Below, in pieces: positions 9,476 through 18,148 of a stretch of 64,000 nt of DNA (position 1 is its first letter; the number at the start of each line of letters is the position of its first letter). Origin of the DNA: Pseudomonas laurentiana (GTDB taxonomy: Bacteria > Pseudomonadota > Gammaproteobacteria > Pseudomonadales > Pseudomonadaceae). Made by a program: the position numbers and the translations under genes. The notes beneath the pieces are model-generated. The model was given only the letters and a program-made list of their open reading frames with translations, did no database searches and was not told the origin of the DNA. The stretch covers positions 50,881 through 114,880 of the forward strand of contig NZ_BMQU01000018.1 of assembly GCF_014648275.1 (NCBI RefSeq), read 5' to 3'.

Positions 9476-10813
9476 TCAGGCGGTAACGGCCTGTCCGGGA
9501 GGCGCAACCCGCGCTGTCTGTTTCAACTGCTGCCGATAACGCGGCAGTGCCAGGGCCAGGAAAACCGCAGCCAGTACCAGCAGTGAGACGGAAGAGGCGA
9601 GGGCATAGCGCAGTGATTCACCCCCCAGGGTCGGGACGAAGAAGTCACTGAGCATGCCAATCAGCAGCGGACCGACACCCACACCGAGCAAGGTCATCGA
9701 CATCACAAAAATAGCGGTGGCCTGGGCCAGGCGCGAGGCCGGGAACAGGTGGGTGATCGCACTCAGGCAAGGTGTTGCCCACCACACGCCGAAGAACCCG
9801 AAGGCGCTGTAGAACAGGAACGCTTGCGGTACGGCGATGCTGCCGATGTGGAAGGCGACGCCTTGTGGCCAGAGGAAGTAGGCCAGTGCAAAGGGGATGC
9901 TGATGAGTGTGCCCAGCAGTGGTACACCGATTTGCCAGCCGACATCGCGCCGTGCCATTCGGTCGGTCAGCAGGCCGCAGGTCAGGGTGCCGATAGTCGA
10001 GCCGGTGCCGCCGACCACACCTACCAGGAAGCCGGCTTCCTGCAGGTTCAGGCCATGGGAGCGAATGAGGAAACTCGGGCTCCAGGTACCGATTGCGTAG
10101 CCGGCAATCGCTGCAGCGCCACCGGTCAGCACCAGCCACAGGAATGATGGCATCTGGAACAACTCGACCAGCGTCTTGAACCAGCCTTCCTGCTGCAATG
10201 TCGCGTTGTCCAGGTGCGCTGGCGGCAGGGCAGGTTTTGGGGCGCGTACGGTCAACAGCAGGAGCAGGCCAAGGAAGATACCGGGGGCGCCGATCAGCAA
10301 GAAGGCGTAGCGCCAGCCATGGTGCTGGGCAATCCAGCCACCCAAACCGAGGCCGACGATTGCACCCAGGCTTGAGCCCAGCATCAGCACGGCCAGTGCT
10401 GTCGAGCGGCGCCGTGCCGGGTACAGGTCCGAGACCATGGCTACTGAAGGCGCGGTACCGCCGGCTTCACCGACGGCTACGCCGATCCGTGCCAGCACCA
10501 GTGTCAGAAAGCTGCCAGCCATCCCGCAGAGCATGGTCATCAGGCTCCAGGCGATGCAACTGAAGGCAATGACCGGTTTGCGCCCGATGCGATCCGACAG
10601 GCGCCCCAGGGGGAAGCCAAAAACCGTATAGAACACCGCGAAGGTCACGCCCGACAGTAAGCCGATGCCGGTGTCCGAGATGCCGAATTCGAGCTTCACC
10701 GGTTCGATCAGAATCGCCATCAACTGGCGGTCGATGTAGTTGAAAACGTAGATGCTGGCGAGCACGAAAAGCGCGTAATGCGTTCGCCATGTCACGGGGT
10801 TGGATGCGTTCAC
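9476..10813 (-). CDS. MFS transporter, spinster-like (candidate steroid permease)
   Basis: A 445-aa inner-membrane protein with 12 predicted helices. The first-half signature is FGFPLGRLSDRIGRKPVI and the fourth helix reads LVLARIGVAVGEAGG. I place the start at the GTG at 10813 (V-N-A-S-N-P-V-T-W), which has GGGAG 8 nt upstream. The longer reading starts inside the regulatory box at 10874-10891 and upstream of its implied transcription start. Divergent from the OYE operon and sharing its control region, it is probably a steroid or bile-acid importer. Substrate is inferred from context only. Confidence 0.85.
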   Translation of the reverse strand: MNASNPVTWRTHYALFVLASIYVFNYIDRQLMAILIEPVKLEFGISDTGIGLLSGVTFAVFYTVFGFPLGRLSDRIGRKPVIAFSCIAWSLMTMLCGMAGSFLTLVLARIGVAVGEAGGTAPSVAMVSDLYPARRRSTALAVLMLGSSLGAIVGLGLGGWIAQHHGWRYAFLLIGAPGIFLGLLLLLTVRAPKPALPPAHLDNATLQQEGWFKTLVELFQMPSFLWLVLTGGAAAIAGYAIGTWSPSFLIRSHGLNLQEAGFLVGVVGGTGSTIGTLTCGLLTDRMARRDVGWQIGVPLLGTLISIPFALAYFLWPQGVAFHIGSIAVPQAFLFYSAFGFFGVWWATPCLSAITHLFPASRLAQATAIFVMSMTLLGVGVGPLLIGMLSDFFVPTLGGESLRYALASSVSLLVLAAVFLALALPRYRQQLKQTARVAPPGQAVTA

Positions 10814-10873
10814 TGCGGGTGCTCCCGGTCTTGTTCTAGTGGGCTTGATCGTCAGTGCATCCTGCTGTTTTTT

Positions 10874-10891
10874 CATCGTCCGTTCAGACCA
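10874..10891 (-). promoter_or_regulatory. Steroid-regulon box (minus strand) for the MFS gene
   Basis: On the minus strand this reads TGGTCTGAACGGACGATG, identical to the box at 38283-38300. A -10-like GACGAT lies 21-26 nt downstream. The implied start of transcription near 10841 gives a 28-nt leader to the GTG at 10813. It pairs back-to-back with the box at 10942. Confidence 0.7.
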
Positions 10892-10896
10892 TTTTT

Positions 10897-10910
10897 CCCG
10901 TAGTTACGGG
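10897..10910. promoter_or_regulatory. Inverted repeat between the two divergent boxes
   Basis: CCCGTAGTTACGGG has perfect 6-bp arms around GT. It lies between the boxes at 10874 and 10942, where a further regulator or a DNA-bending protein could bind. No partner is known and it is not repeated at the other divergent promoters. Confidence 0.3.
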
Positions 10911-10941
10911 CATTTGGCTGCGATGTCCGGGCAGGCAAATC

Positions 10942-10959
10942 TAGTCTTGTCGGACGATG
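10942..10959 (+). promoter_or_regulatory. Steroid-regulon box for the OYE-FadD operon
   Basis: TAGTCTTGTCGGACGATG, with AATCAT as -10-like hexamer 21-26 nt downstream. The operon's first ATG is at 11076, giving a leader of about 84 nt. Confidence 0.7.
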
Positions 10960-11075
10960 TTTCAGTCTCGCTCAGGGTGAATCATTCAGCCCATATCCGG
11001 TTTTGCGCAATCCCTGGCCGCCTTTCGGTGAGCAGCCTGGCATCGCCGGAAACAATAAGACGTAAAGGAGCTGAC

Positions 11076-12161
11076 ATGAGCATCTTGTTCGAGCCGGTGT
11101 GCCTCGGTGAACTGCAGCTGGCCAATCGTATCGTCATGGCGCCGATGACCCGCAGTCGTGCCGATGCAGGTGCGGTACCAAGCGCTGACATGGTCGAGTA
11201 CTACCGCCAGCGCGCCAGCGCCGGGTTGATTGTTGCCGAGGGTACGGCGCCGTCGGCCAGTGGCCTTGGCTATTGCCGTACACCGGCGATCTACACCGGC
11301 GAACAGATTACCGCATGGCGCCAGGTGACCCGCGCCGTGCATGACGCAGGCGGTCGTATCGTACTGCAACTGATGCATGTGGGACGCGCTGCCAGCCATT
11401 ACAACAAACCCGGCGGTGCTGCCACTGTGGGCCCTTCGGCAGTACGCGCACGCACTCAAGTGTTCAGCGATGCCGTTGGCCTGGTCGATACCGACAGCCC
11501 GCAGGCGTTGACCCTGGAAGGCATCGCCGCTGTGATCGAGGATTACCGTCAGGCGGCGTTGAATGCACGTGAAGCCGGTTTCGATGGCGTCGAGTTGCAT
11601 TGCACCAGCGGTTACCTGCCGATGCAGTTCATGGCGGCGGGCAGCAACCAGCGTACCGATGCCTACGGCGGCTCGGCGAGCAACCGGGTGCGGTTTGCCA
11701 AGGAGGTGATCGAGGCCATGGCCGCAGCAATCGGCGCCGGCCGTGTGGGCTTTCGGATGTGCCCGGGCAACCCCTACAACGATATCGACGACCTCGACCC
11801 GGCAGGCACCGCTGCCGCTCTTTGTGCTGCCGTGGCACCGCTGGGCCTGGCGTACCTGCACATCATGCGTTCGCCTGTGGCGGGTCTCGATGCCTTTGCC
11901 CTGGCGCGTGAGCACAGTGCTCTTGGGCTGATCCTCAACGATGGCTTTGATGGCGCATCGGCCAGCGCCGCGCTGGAGGCGGGCGAGGGGGCAGCGGTGT
12001 CCTTCGGGCGACATTTCATTGCCAACCCCGACCTGGTCGAGCGTTTGAAGCGCGGCGTGCCATTGGCCGGGTTTGACCGCAAGACGCTCTACACCTCTGG
12101 CCCTCGTGGCTATACGGACTATCCCACCTATCAGGCCGATGTTCTGGAGGTGACGCCATGA
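11076..12161 (+). CDS. Old yellow enzyme-family NAD(P)H:flavin oxidoreductase
   Basis: A 361-aa FMN TIM barrel starting MSILFEPVCLGELQLANRIVMAPMTRSRAD, with an AAAGGAGCTGAC ribosome site. Other OYE landmarks are LMHVGRAAS, TDAYGGSASNRVRF and the late phosphate-binding VSFGRHFIANPDL. Residues near the substrate His read HCTSGYLPMQF. Typical OYEs have His-x-x-Asn or His-x-x-His here, so the second proton-binding residue is Ser. The family reduces activated C=C bonds, so a ring or side-chain enone of a steroid is plausible. First gene of the side-chain operon, it overlaps the next gene by 4 bp. Confidence 0.88.
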   Translation: MSILFEPVCLGELQLANRIVMAPMTRSRADAGAVPSADMVEYYRQRASAGLIVAEGTAPSASGLGYCRTPAIYTGEQITAWRQVTRAVHDAGGRIVLQLMHVGRAASHYNKPGGAATVGPSAVRARTQVFSDAVGLVDTDSPQALTLEGIAAVIEDYRQAALNAREAGFDGVELHCTSGYLPMQFMAAGSNQRTDAYGGSASNRVRFAKEVIEAMAAAIGAGRVGFRMCPGNPYNDIDDLDPAGTAAALCAAVAPLGLAYLHIMRSPVAGLDAFALAREHSALGLILNDGFDGASASAALEAGEGAAVSFGRHFIANPDLVERLKRGVPLAGFDRKTLYTSGPRGYTDYPTYQADVLEVTP

Positions 12162-14011
12162 GCCGGAGTAACCTGGCCGGCGTCCTGTCGAGTGACCCCG
12201 TACCCCGTGAGCAGACCCAGGCGATTCTGGATCGACGCTCGGCTGCCAGTGCGCAGATCAAGCCCCGTGATCACTACACCCTGGCCGATCGGCTGGAGCA
12301 GCAGGCCATCCGCCATGCCGATCGAACATTCCTGATCTATGGCGAAGAAGCCCTGAGCTACGCCGAAGTCGATGCCCGCGCGAACCAGATGGCCCATACC
12401 TTTTACGCCAATGGCCTGCGCGTCGGTGATGTCTGCGCCATCGTGATGGAGAACCGTCCGGCGTTCTTTTGCACCTGGTTCGGCCTGGTCAAGCTGGGGG
12501 TGGTGGTCGCGTTCATCAACACCCAGGTCAATGGTCGACCGCTGTTGCATGCGCTGGAAACCACCGGCGCCAAGGCACTGGTGGTTGGAGAAGAGTGCCT
12601 GGCCAATATCCAGGTTACCGAAGGCCTGCCGGAACTGGACTACTGGCTGATACGCGATCCGGAGACCCCATGGCCCGGTGTGCTTCCCAAAGGTGTTGAT
12701 GGGCATTTCGCTGCCCGCCTGGACAGTGCGCCGCGCAGCCCTTTCCCCAGGGATGAGCGTGCGGGCGTCGAGGCCCAGGCCCCGACCCTGCTGATATTTA
12801 CCTCCGGTACTACCGGCTTGCCCAAGGCTGCACGCTACAGCCACATGCGCTGGATGTCGTCTGGCGATGTGATGGACGTGACCCTTGAGGCCACCTGCGA
12901 CGACGTATTTTATTGCTGCCTGCCGCTTTACCACGGCGCTGCCGCCACCTCGGTAACCTCCACCGCGCTGCGTGCCGGCGCCAGTATTGTGGTACGCCGC
13001 AAGTTCAGCGTGCGTGAGTTCTGGAGCGACGTTGCCCGTCATCGCATCAGCGTGTTCCAGTACATCGGTGAAATCTGCCGCTACCTGCTCAACCGGCCAG
13101 TCGCCCCGGGTGAGCGCCAGCATAGTCTGCGCTGCATGCTCGGTGCCGGCCTGACACCGGATTCCTGGCAACGCTGGATCGAACGTTTTGGACCGATCCA
13201 GGTTTTTGAAGGCTGGGGCGCCACCGAAGCCAACACCAACCTGATCAATGTCGACAACTACATCGGTTCGTGCGGGCGTGTACCCGACTGGAACAAGACC
13301 AATCTGCGGCTGGTGCGCTTCGATGTCGAAAATGACTGCCATCCGCGCGACGAGAACGGCTTCTATCAGCGCTGCGAAGTGGGTGAAGTGGGTGAAGCCA
13401 TGGGTTTCATCGTCGATCACCCGGATATCGGCGGTGGGCGCTTCGAAGGCTACACCTCGGGCGAGGCTACCGAGAGCAAGATTCGCCGCAATGTCTTTCG
13501 CGAAGGCGATGCCTATTGGAGTTCGGGCGACTTGTTGCGCGAGGACGCCGATGGCTACTGTTATTTCGTCGACCGTATCGGCGACACCTTCCGCTGGAAG
13601 AGCGAAAACGTCTCCACCCAGGAGGTCGCCGATGCCCTGGCGGATCTGCCGGGCCTTGAGCTGATCAATATCTATGGTGTGCAGGTGCCGGGGCATGAAG
13701 GGCGCGCCGGCATGGCCGCCGTGCTGATGCAGCCAGGTCAGGCGTTCAATCCCGAGGCGCTGTATGCACTGAGCGAAGCGTGCTTGCCACGTTACGCCGC
13801 GCCGGTGTTCGTACGCGTGACGGCAGCAGCGGACCTGACCAGCACCTTCAAGTTGCGCAAGGTTGATTTGCAGCGCCAGGGCTACTGCCCACGTGCCTGC
13901 AGCGACCCGTTGTTCATCCGTGATGAGCACACGCGAACCTACCAGCCCTATTCGCCAGAGGTGTTGGCGCGCGTTGGCCTGGCGCCGTTCGCGGGTGCCC
14001 ACCATGGCTGA
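12158..14011 (+). CDS. FATP/very-long-chain-type acyl-CoA synthetase (candidate steroid side-chain CoA ligase)
   Basis: A 617-aa AMP-forming ligase. The P-loop-like motif LLIFTSGTTGLPKAA is near residue 210. The FEGWGATEANTNL motif and the FATP-type region DRIGDTFRWKSENVST identify the long-chain/FATP subgroup rather than medium-chain enzymes. It would activate the carboxylate of a bile-acid or cholesterol-like side chain. It overlaps the OYE gene by 4 bp and the MBL gene by 8 bp, so all three are coupled. The C5 carboxyl of cholate is the likely substrate, by context only. Confidence 0.85.
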   Translation: MSRSNLAGVLSSDPVPREQTQAILDRRSAASAQIKPRDHYTLADRLEQQAIRHADRTFLIYGEEALSYAEVDARANQMAHTFYANGLRVGDVCAIVMENRPAFFCTWFGLVKLGVVVAFINTQVNGRPLLHALETTGAKALVVGEECLANIQVTEGLPELDYWLIRDPETPWPGVLPKGVDGHFAARLDSAPRSPFPRDERAGVEAQAPTLLIFTSGTTGLPKAARYSHMRWMSSGDVMDVTLEATCDDVFYCCLPLYHGAAATSVTSTALRAGASIVVRRKFSVREFWSDVARHRISVFQYIGEICRYLLNRPVAPGERQHSLRCMLGAGLTPDSWQRWIERFGPIQVFEGWGATEANTNLINVDNYIGSCGRVPDWNKTNLRLVRFDVENDCHPRDENGFYQRCEVGEVGEAMGFIVDHPDIGGGRFEGYTSGEATESKIRRNVFREGDAYWSSGDLLREDADGYCYFVDRIGDTFRWKSENVSTQEVADALADLPGLELINIYGVQVPGHEGRAGMAAVLMQPGQAFNPEALYALSEACLPRYAAPVFVRVTAAADLTSTFKLRKVDLQRQGYCPRACSDPLFIRDEHTRTYQPYSPEVLARVGLAPFAGAHHG

Positions 14012-15089
14012 TCTCGACGCGAACGGCCATGAACTGCGTAGCGGCCTGCGCTATCCGTGGCCGCAGGCCCCGTCTGCCGGAGAGGTGTGTGAGGTCGCGC
14101 CGGGGATGCTCTGGTTGCGCATGCCTCTGCCGTTTCGTCTGGACCATATCAACTTGTACCTGCTGCGCCATAACGAGGGTTGGGTCGCGGTGGATACCGG
14201 TATGAACACCGCGCAAACCCGTGAGGTCTGGGAGCGTGTGTTGAGCGAAGCCTGCGCGGGCCTGCCGCTGCTAGCGGTGATCTGTACGCATTATCACTCC
14301 GACCATGCCGGTGTCGCGGCCTGGCTGGCAGAGCGCTTTCGCTGCCCGGTGTACATGACTGCCAGCGAGTATCAGGCACTGCACGTCAGCGTCCCGTCGG
14401 ATCAGCCGCCGGGCTGGGATTTTCTGGCGTTTTACCGCAAGGCCGGTTTCAGCGCCGAGCAGGCCACTCAGATGCACGAGGTGATCCAGAACGGGCATTT
14501 CCGGCCTGCGCATTTCAACAGCTATCGGCGTTTGCGTGATGGCAGTCGCCTACACATCGGCGGTCGCCTCTGGCAGGTGGTTATCGGCCGTGGGCACTCG
14601 CCCGAACACGCCTGTCTGTTTGCTGAAGAAGATGGCCTGCTCATTTCCGGTGACCAGGTGTTGCCACGTATCACCCCGACGGTCGGCGTACATGCCACTG
14701 AACCGGAGGCCGATCCGCTGCGCGACTGGCTGGCTTCCCTTGAGTACCTGCGCGGTTTGCCGGACAGCGTTCTGGTTCTGCCGGCCCACGAACGACCGTT
14801 CTTCAACCTGCATCAGCGTCTGGATCAGTTGCAGGCCCATCACCAGGCTCACCTGGCGCTGCTGTTGGCCAGCTGTGATGAGCCGCGGAGTGCGCTCGAA
14901 CTGATGGCTGTGCTGTTCCCGAAGCTGTCGGGTCGTTTCGACGAACTGATGGCGCTGGGTGAAACGTTGGCGCATGCCAACTACCTCGTGGCCGAAGGGT
15001 CGCTGTTGCGGGAGGAACACCGCGGGCTTCACCAGTATCGGCGTTCCGCCCAGGGGGCACCTGCTGTCACGCCGCTCGTGGTGTTTTGA
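14004..15089 (+). CDS. Metallo-beta-lactamase-fold hydrolase
   Basis: A 361-aa protein starting MADLDANGHELRSGLRYPWP. The ATG at 14004 lies inside the end of the preceding ligase gene. The zinc motif THYHSDHAG (HxHxDH) is near residue 95. It is followed by GRGHSPEHACLF, then SGDQVLP and a late PAHERPF His, giving a full binuclear site. A C-terminal helical extension (about 280-361) resembles MBL proteins of the LACTB2 or thioesterase type. A CoA-thioesterase or lactone hydrolase in side-chain degradation is possible; the reaction is not determined. Confidence 0.82.
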   Translation: MADLDANGHELRSGLRYPWPQAPSAGEVCEVAPGMLWLRMPLPFRLDHINLYLLRHNEGWVAVDTGMNTAQTREVWERVLSEACAGLPLLAVICTHYHSDHAGVAAWLAERFRCPVYMTASEYQALHVSVPSDQPPGWDFLAFYRKAGFSAEQATQMHEVIQNGHFRPAHFNSYRRLRDGSRLHIGGRLWQVVIGRGHSPEHACLFAEEDGLLISGDQVLPRITPTVGVHATEPEADPLRDWLASLEYLRGLPDSVLVLPAHERPFFNLHQRLDQLQAHHQAHLALLLASCDEPRSALELMAVLFPKLSGRFDELMALGETLAHANYLVAEGSLLREEHRGLHQYRRSAQGAPAVTPLVVF

Positions 15090-15155
15090 GCGGCCGGACA
15101 GCGGCAATGTTCAACATTCCAGGCGGCCAACCGGTTGCCCTTGAGGAGAGTCAGT

Positions 15156-16823
15156 GTGATCGATAAGAACAACAATAATTGTACTGGCCTTGGTTCGCGT
15201 GGTGTTCAGGCAGTCAGCCTGACGGCGGCCATCGCTTTGGTTTCGACACCGGTATGGTCGGGGGAGACGATCGAGTTTGATAACGGCACGACCGTCGACT
15301 GGTCGGTAACCACCAGCTACGGCGTGGGCGTGCGCCTGAACGATCAGAATGATCGCTTGCTCGGGGTCAATGCTGACGATGCCAACCGGAACTTCGATCG
15401 CGGCAGCCTGACCACCAACCGTGTGGGGGCGTTGGGCGAGCTGATCCTGCGCAAGGACAACTACGGTGCTGTCGTGCGTGGCAGTACCTTCTACGATGAT
15501 GTCTACCACCGCGAAAACGACAACGACTCGCCGGCGACGGTCAACAAAGACGGGCGCAACGACGAGTTCACCAGTAATACCCGTTACTACAGTGGTGGCC
15601 GCACGCGCCTGCTCGACGCCTACGTGTTCAGCGGCTGGCGGTTTGACAATGACTCCATGCTCGACGTCAAGGCAGGCCGTCATATCGAGTCCTGGGGGGA
15701 AAGCCTCTATTACCCGGGTGTCAACGGTGTACAGAACCCGTCCGATGCGGTGAAGGCGGCGCAACCGGGTGTTGAGGTCAAGGAAGTCCTGTTGCCGGTA
15801 GGGCAGTTCTCCGGCTCCTACCGGTTGAATCCAAGCCTGACCTTTGGTGCCTATGTGCAGTACGAATGGAAGGGGACTGAACTGCCGCCGGTGGGCAGCT
15901 ACCTGTCTGGCAGCGATGTGGTGGGCCCGGGTCGCGAGTTCATCATCACCCCGGGTGGCAAGGTTCCCTACCGTGGCACCGACGAGCCTCGCGATGGCGG
16001 GCAGTGGGGCGTGCAGGTTCGCTACCGACCGGTACCGGCGCTTGAGCTGTCGCTGTTTCACGTCAACTACCACGACAAGAACCCGGCCACTGCGCTGGTG
16101 GGCTATGACCCGTTGCCCGTGGGTGGCGGCCTCTATGCCTTCACGCCCAACGGTTACCGGGTGAAGTATTTCGAGGACATCAAGCTGACCGGTATCAGCG
16201 CCTCGACCAAGCTGGGTGACACCCAGGTCGGTGCCGAATGGTCCTACCGCGACGGTGCGCCGGTGATGGTCAACACCGGCCTGGGACCAGTACCGGCCAA
16301 GGGCAAGGGGCAACAGATGCAACTGTCGGCGATCCGCATTCTGGGTGATCGGCCATGGGCCAGCCAGACCAGCCTGACAGCTGAAATCATCCACGTGCTG
16401 GTCGACAGCGTCGAATCCACTTCGGCCGCAGGCAATCTGCAAGGCGTGAACCTGTTGCCGTCGCTGGCACCGCTGGTTGGGGCGTCGGATGACTACACCT
16501 ACAAGACCAGCTCGGCCTGGCGTACCAAGTCTTCCAGTGCCTACACCTTGGGCGCCTCGTTCAGCTATCCGGGCGTTTTCCAAGGCTGGGACCTGGAAGT
16601 ACCCGTGCGCTTCTCCAACGTGTTCAGTGGCTCGACACCGATGGCCGGCAGCATTTCCGGTGTTCAGGGTGATCGACGCATGAGTATCGGTACCACGTTC
16701 AAGTACCTGGGTAACCTGGAAGTCGGCATGAACGTGACCAGTTACCTGGGCGCGGCGGATGCGATCAAGCGTCCGTTTGCTGACCGTGACTATGCCACGT
16801 TCTCGATGAAGTACTCCTTCTGA
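15156..16823 (+). CDS. DUF1302 outer-membrane protein, copy 1
   Basis: A 555-aa protein. The GTG at 15156 (MIDKNNNN) follows GAGGAGAGTCA and was preferred to a TTG 21 nt earlier. The signal peptide ends near PVWSGETIEF. DUF1302 proteins are predicted beta-barrels, and the body here is rich in alternating aromatic strands (for example FGAYVQYEWKGTELPPVGSY) with a terminal Phe (TFSMKYSF) as in outer-membrane barrels. The second copy at 34236 keeps FDRGSxxxNRV, the DDVYHxxNDNDSPxTVNK segment and AGRHxxxWGESL. It probably admits hydrophobic steroid across the outer membrane. Confidence 0.85.
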   Translation: MIDKNNNNCTGLGSRGVQAVSLTAAIALVSTPVWSGETIEFDNGTTVDWSVTTSYGVGVRLNDQNDRLLGVNADDANRNFDRGSLTTNRVGALGELILRKDNYGAVVRGSTFYDDVYHRENDNDSPATVNKDGRNDEFTSNTRYYSGGRTRLLDAYVFSGWRFDNDSMLDVKAGRHIESWGESLYYPGVNGVQNPSDAVKAAQPGVEVKEVLLPVGQFSGSYRLNPSLTFGAYVQYEWKGTELPPVGSYLSGSDVVGPGREFIITPGGKVPYRGTDEPRDGGQWGVQVRYRPVPALELSLFHVNYHDKNPATALVGYDPLPVGGGLYAFTPNGYRVKYFEDIKLTGISASTKLGDTQVGAEWSYRDGAPVMVNTGLGPVPAKGKGQQMQLSAIRILGDRPWASQTSLTAEIIHVLVDSVESTSAAGNLQGVNLLPSLAPLVGASDDYTYKTSSAWRTKSSSAYTLGASFSYPGVFQGWDLEVPVRFSNVFSGSTPMAGSISGVQGDRRMSIGTTFKYLGNLEVGMNVTSYLGAADAIKRPFADRDYATFSMKYSF

Positions 16824-16900
16824 TCCCTGCTGTTTCGTATCGACCACTCAGGTTCGGGGCAGGTTGCCTGCCTCGGGCCTTAACCATCACCTGGAAATGT

Positions 16901-16919
16901 CCGAAGCCTGTCGCTTCGG
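16901..16919. promoter_or_regulatory. Hairpin just upstream of the thiolase ribosome site
   Basis: CCGAAGC at 16901-16907 and GCTTCGG at 16913-16919 make a perfect 7-bp stem with a 5-nt loop. It is followed at once by AGTGGAGGCACT and the ATG. With no T-tract it is unlikely to terminate. It may stabilise the mRNA segment or modulate translation between the DUF1302 and thiolase genes. Confidence 0.45.
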
Positions 16920-16931
16920 AGTGGAGGCACT

Positions 16932-18143
16932 ATGGGGCTCAAAGGGCATGCGGCCATTATTGGTACCGCGCAGTACAAACCGGAGAAGTACGCGACTGCA
17001 CCGAAGATGTTTCACCTTGAACAAGTCGCTGACCTGGCGGCACAGGCCCTGCGTGATGCGGGGCTCAGGCCCGAGGACCTCGATGGCTTGGTGATCAACG
17101 GCCCGCAATTTCATGAAGCGTCGGTGTTCGTGCCGGCAATGGCCGCCGAGTACTTGGGTTTGCGGCTCAACTTTGCCGAAGTGGTGGACCTCGGCGGCTG
17201 TACCTCGGTGGGTATGGTCTGGCGGGCGGCTGCTGCCATCGAACTGGGGTTGTGCCAGGCGGTACTGTGCGTACTGCCAGCCCGCATGGCCCCGCTGGGC
17301 CCGGATGAAGACCCGAGCTGGATGGCCCGTGCCATGCGTTTTGGTGGCCACAGCACGGCGTTCGGTGCGCCAGAGGCTGAATTCGACCTGCCCTACGGGC
17401 ACATGGGCCAGAACACCGGTTACGCGATGATCGCCCAGCGTTATGCCGCCCAGTATGGCTATGACCCGGTAGCGATGGCCAAGATTGCCGTGGATCAGCG
17501 CACCAACGCCCAGGCCAACCCGCAGGCGATGTTCTATGGCCAGCCGTTGACCATCGAGCAGGTGCTGGCGAGCAAACGGGTCGCCGATCCCCTGCATGTG
17601 TTGGAAATCGTCATGCCTGTGGCCGGTGGTGCAGCAATGATCATCGCCTCCAAGGAGGTCGCGGCACGGGCGCGCAAGCGTCCTGCATTTATTACCGGCT
17701 TCGGTGAGCACCTGGCGTTCAAGTCGCCGTCCTATGCGGCGGACATGCTCCATACGCCAATTGGTCCGGCGTCGCGGCGGGCCTTCGAGATGGCCGGGCT
17801 CAAGCCGGCCGATGTCGACGCGGCGCAGATCTACGACTGCTACACCATTACCGCGCTGCTGACCCTGGAGGACGCTGGCTTCTGCGCCAAGGGCGAGGGC
17901 ATGGCGTTTGTGCGTGAGCATGACCTGACCTGGCGTGGTGATTTTCCGATGAACACACATGGCGGCCAGCTCAGTTTCGGCCAGGCCGGGTCGGCCGGGG
18001 GCATGTCCCAGGTGATTGAGGCGGTGACGCAAATTGCCGGGGTAGCCGGCGAACGTCAGCTCGGGCGCTGCGATAACGTCTACGTCTCCGGTACCGGCGG
18101 CGTGATGAGTGAGCAGGGCGCATTGATACTTCAGGGAGCATAA
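16932..18143 (+). CDS. Thiolase-fold lipid-transfer-protein/SCPx type (candidate steroid side-chain aldolase)
   Basis: A 403-aa thiolase-superfamily protein of the Ltp/SCPx branch: GGCTSVGMVWRAAAAIELG in the first half, then IYDCYTITALLTLEDAGF, and a C-terminal GTGGVMSEQGALIL. In known steroid pathways Ltp2 with the ChsH2 DUF35 domain, or Sal1 in a cholate-degrading Pseudomonas, cleaves a hydroxyacyl-CoA side chain by retro-aldol reaction. The DUF35 partner is the next gene, 5 bp away, which supports an aldolase over an ordinary beta-ketothiolase. Which activity it has is inferred from context. Confidence 0.82.
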   Translation: MGLKGHAAIIGTAQYKPEKYATAPKMFHLEQVADLAAQALRDAGLRPEDLDGLVINGPQFHEASVFVPAMAAEYLGLRLNFAEVVDLGGCTSVGMVWRAAAAIELGLCQAVLCVLPARMAPLGPDEDPSWMARAMRFGGHSTAFGAPEAEFDLPYGHMGQNTGYAMIAQRYAAQYGYDPVAMAKIAVDQRTNAQANPQAMFYGQPLTIEQVLASKRVADPLHVLEIVMPVAGGAAMIIASKEVAARARKRPAFITGFGEHLAFKSPSYAADMLHTPIGPASRRAFEMAGLKPADVDAAQIYDCYTITALLTLEDAGFCAKGEGMAFVREHDLTWRGDFPMNTHGGQLSFGQAGSAGGMSQVIEAVTQIAGVAGERQLGRCDNVYVSGTGGVMSEQGALILQGA

Positions 18144-18148
18144 GCACC

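Noticed and set aside
10874-10876. ATG within the box as the MFS start codon
   Set aside because: The GATG at the end of the box is present at all box sites, most of which have no gene starting there. The GTG at 10813 has a proper RBS and leader.
12131-14005. Long antisense reading frame (624 codons) opposite the acyl-CoA synthetase gene
   Set aside because: It mirrors a well-supported coding gene in high-GC DNA, has no RBS and no recognisable domain. The same holds for antisense frames opposite polB, the OYE gene, RND copy 2 and DUF1302.
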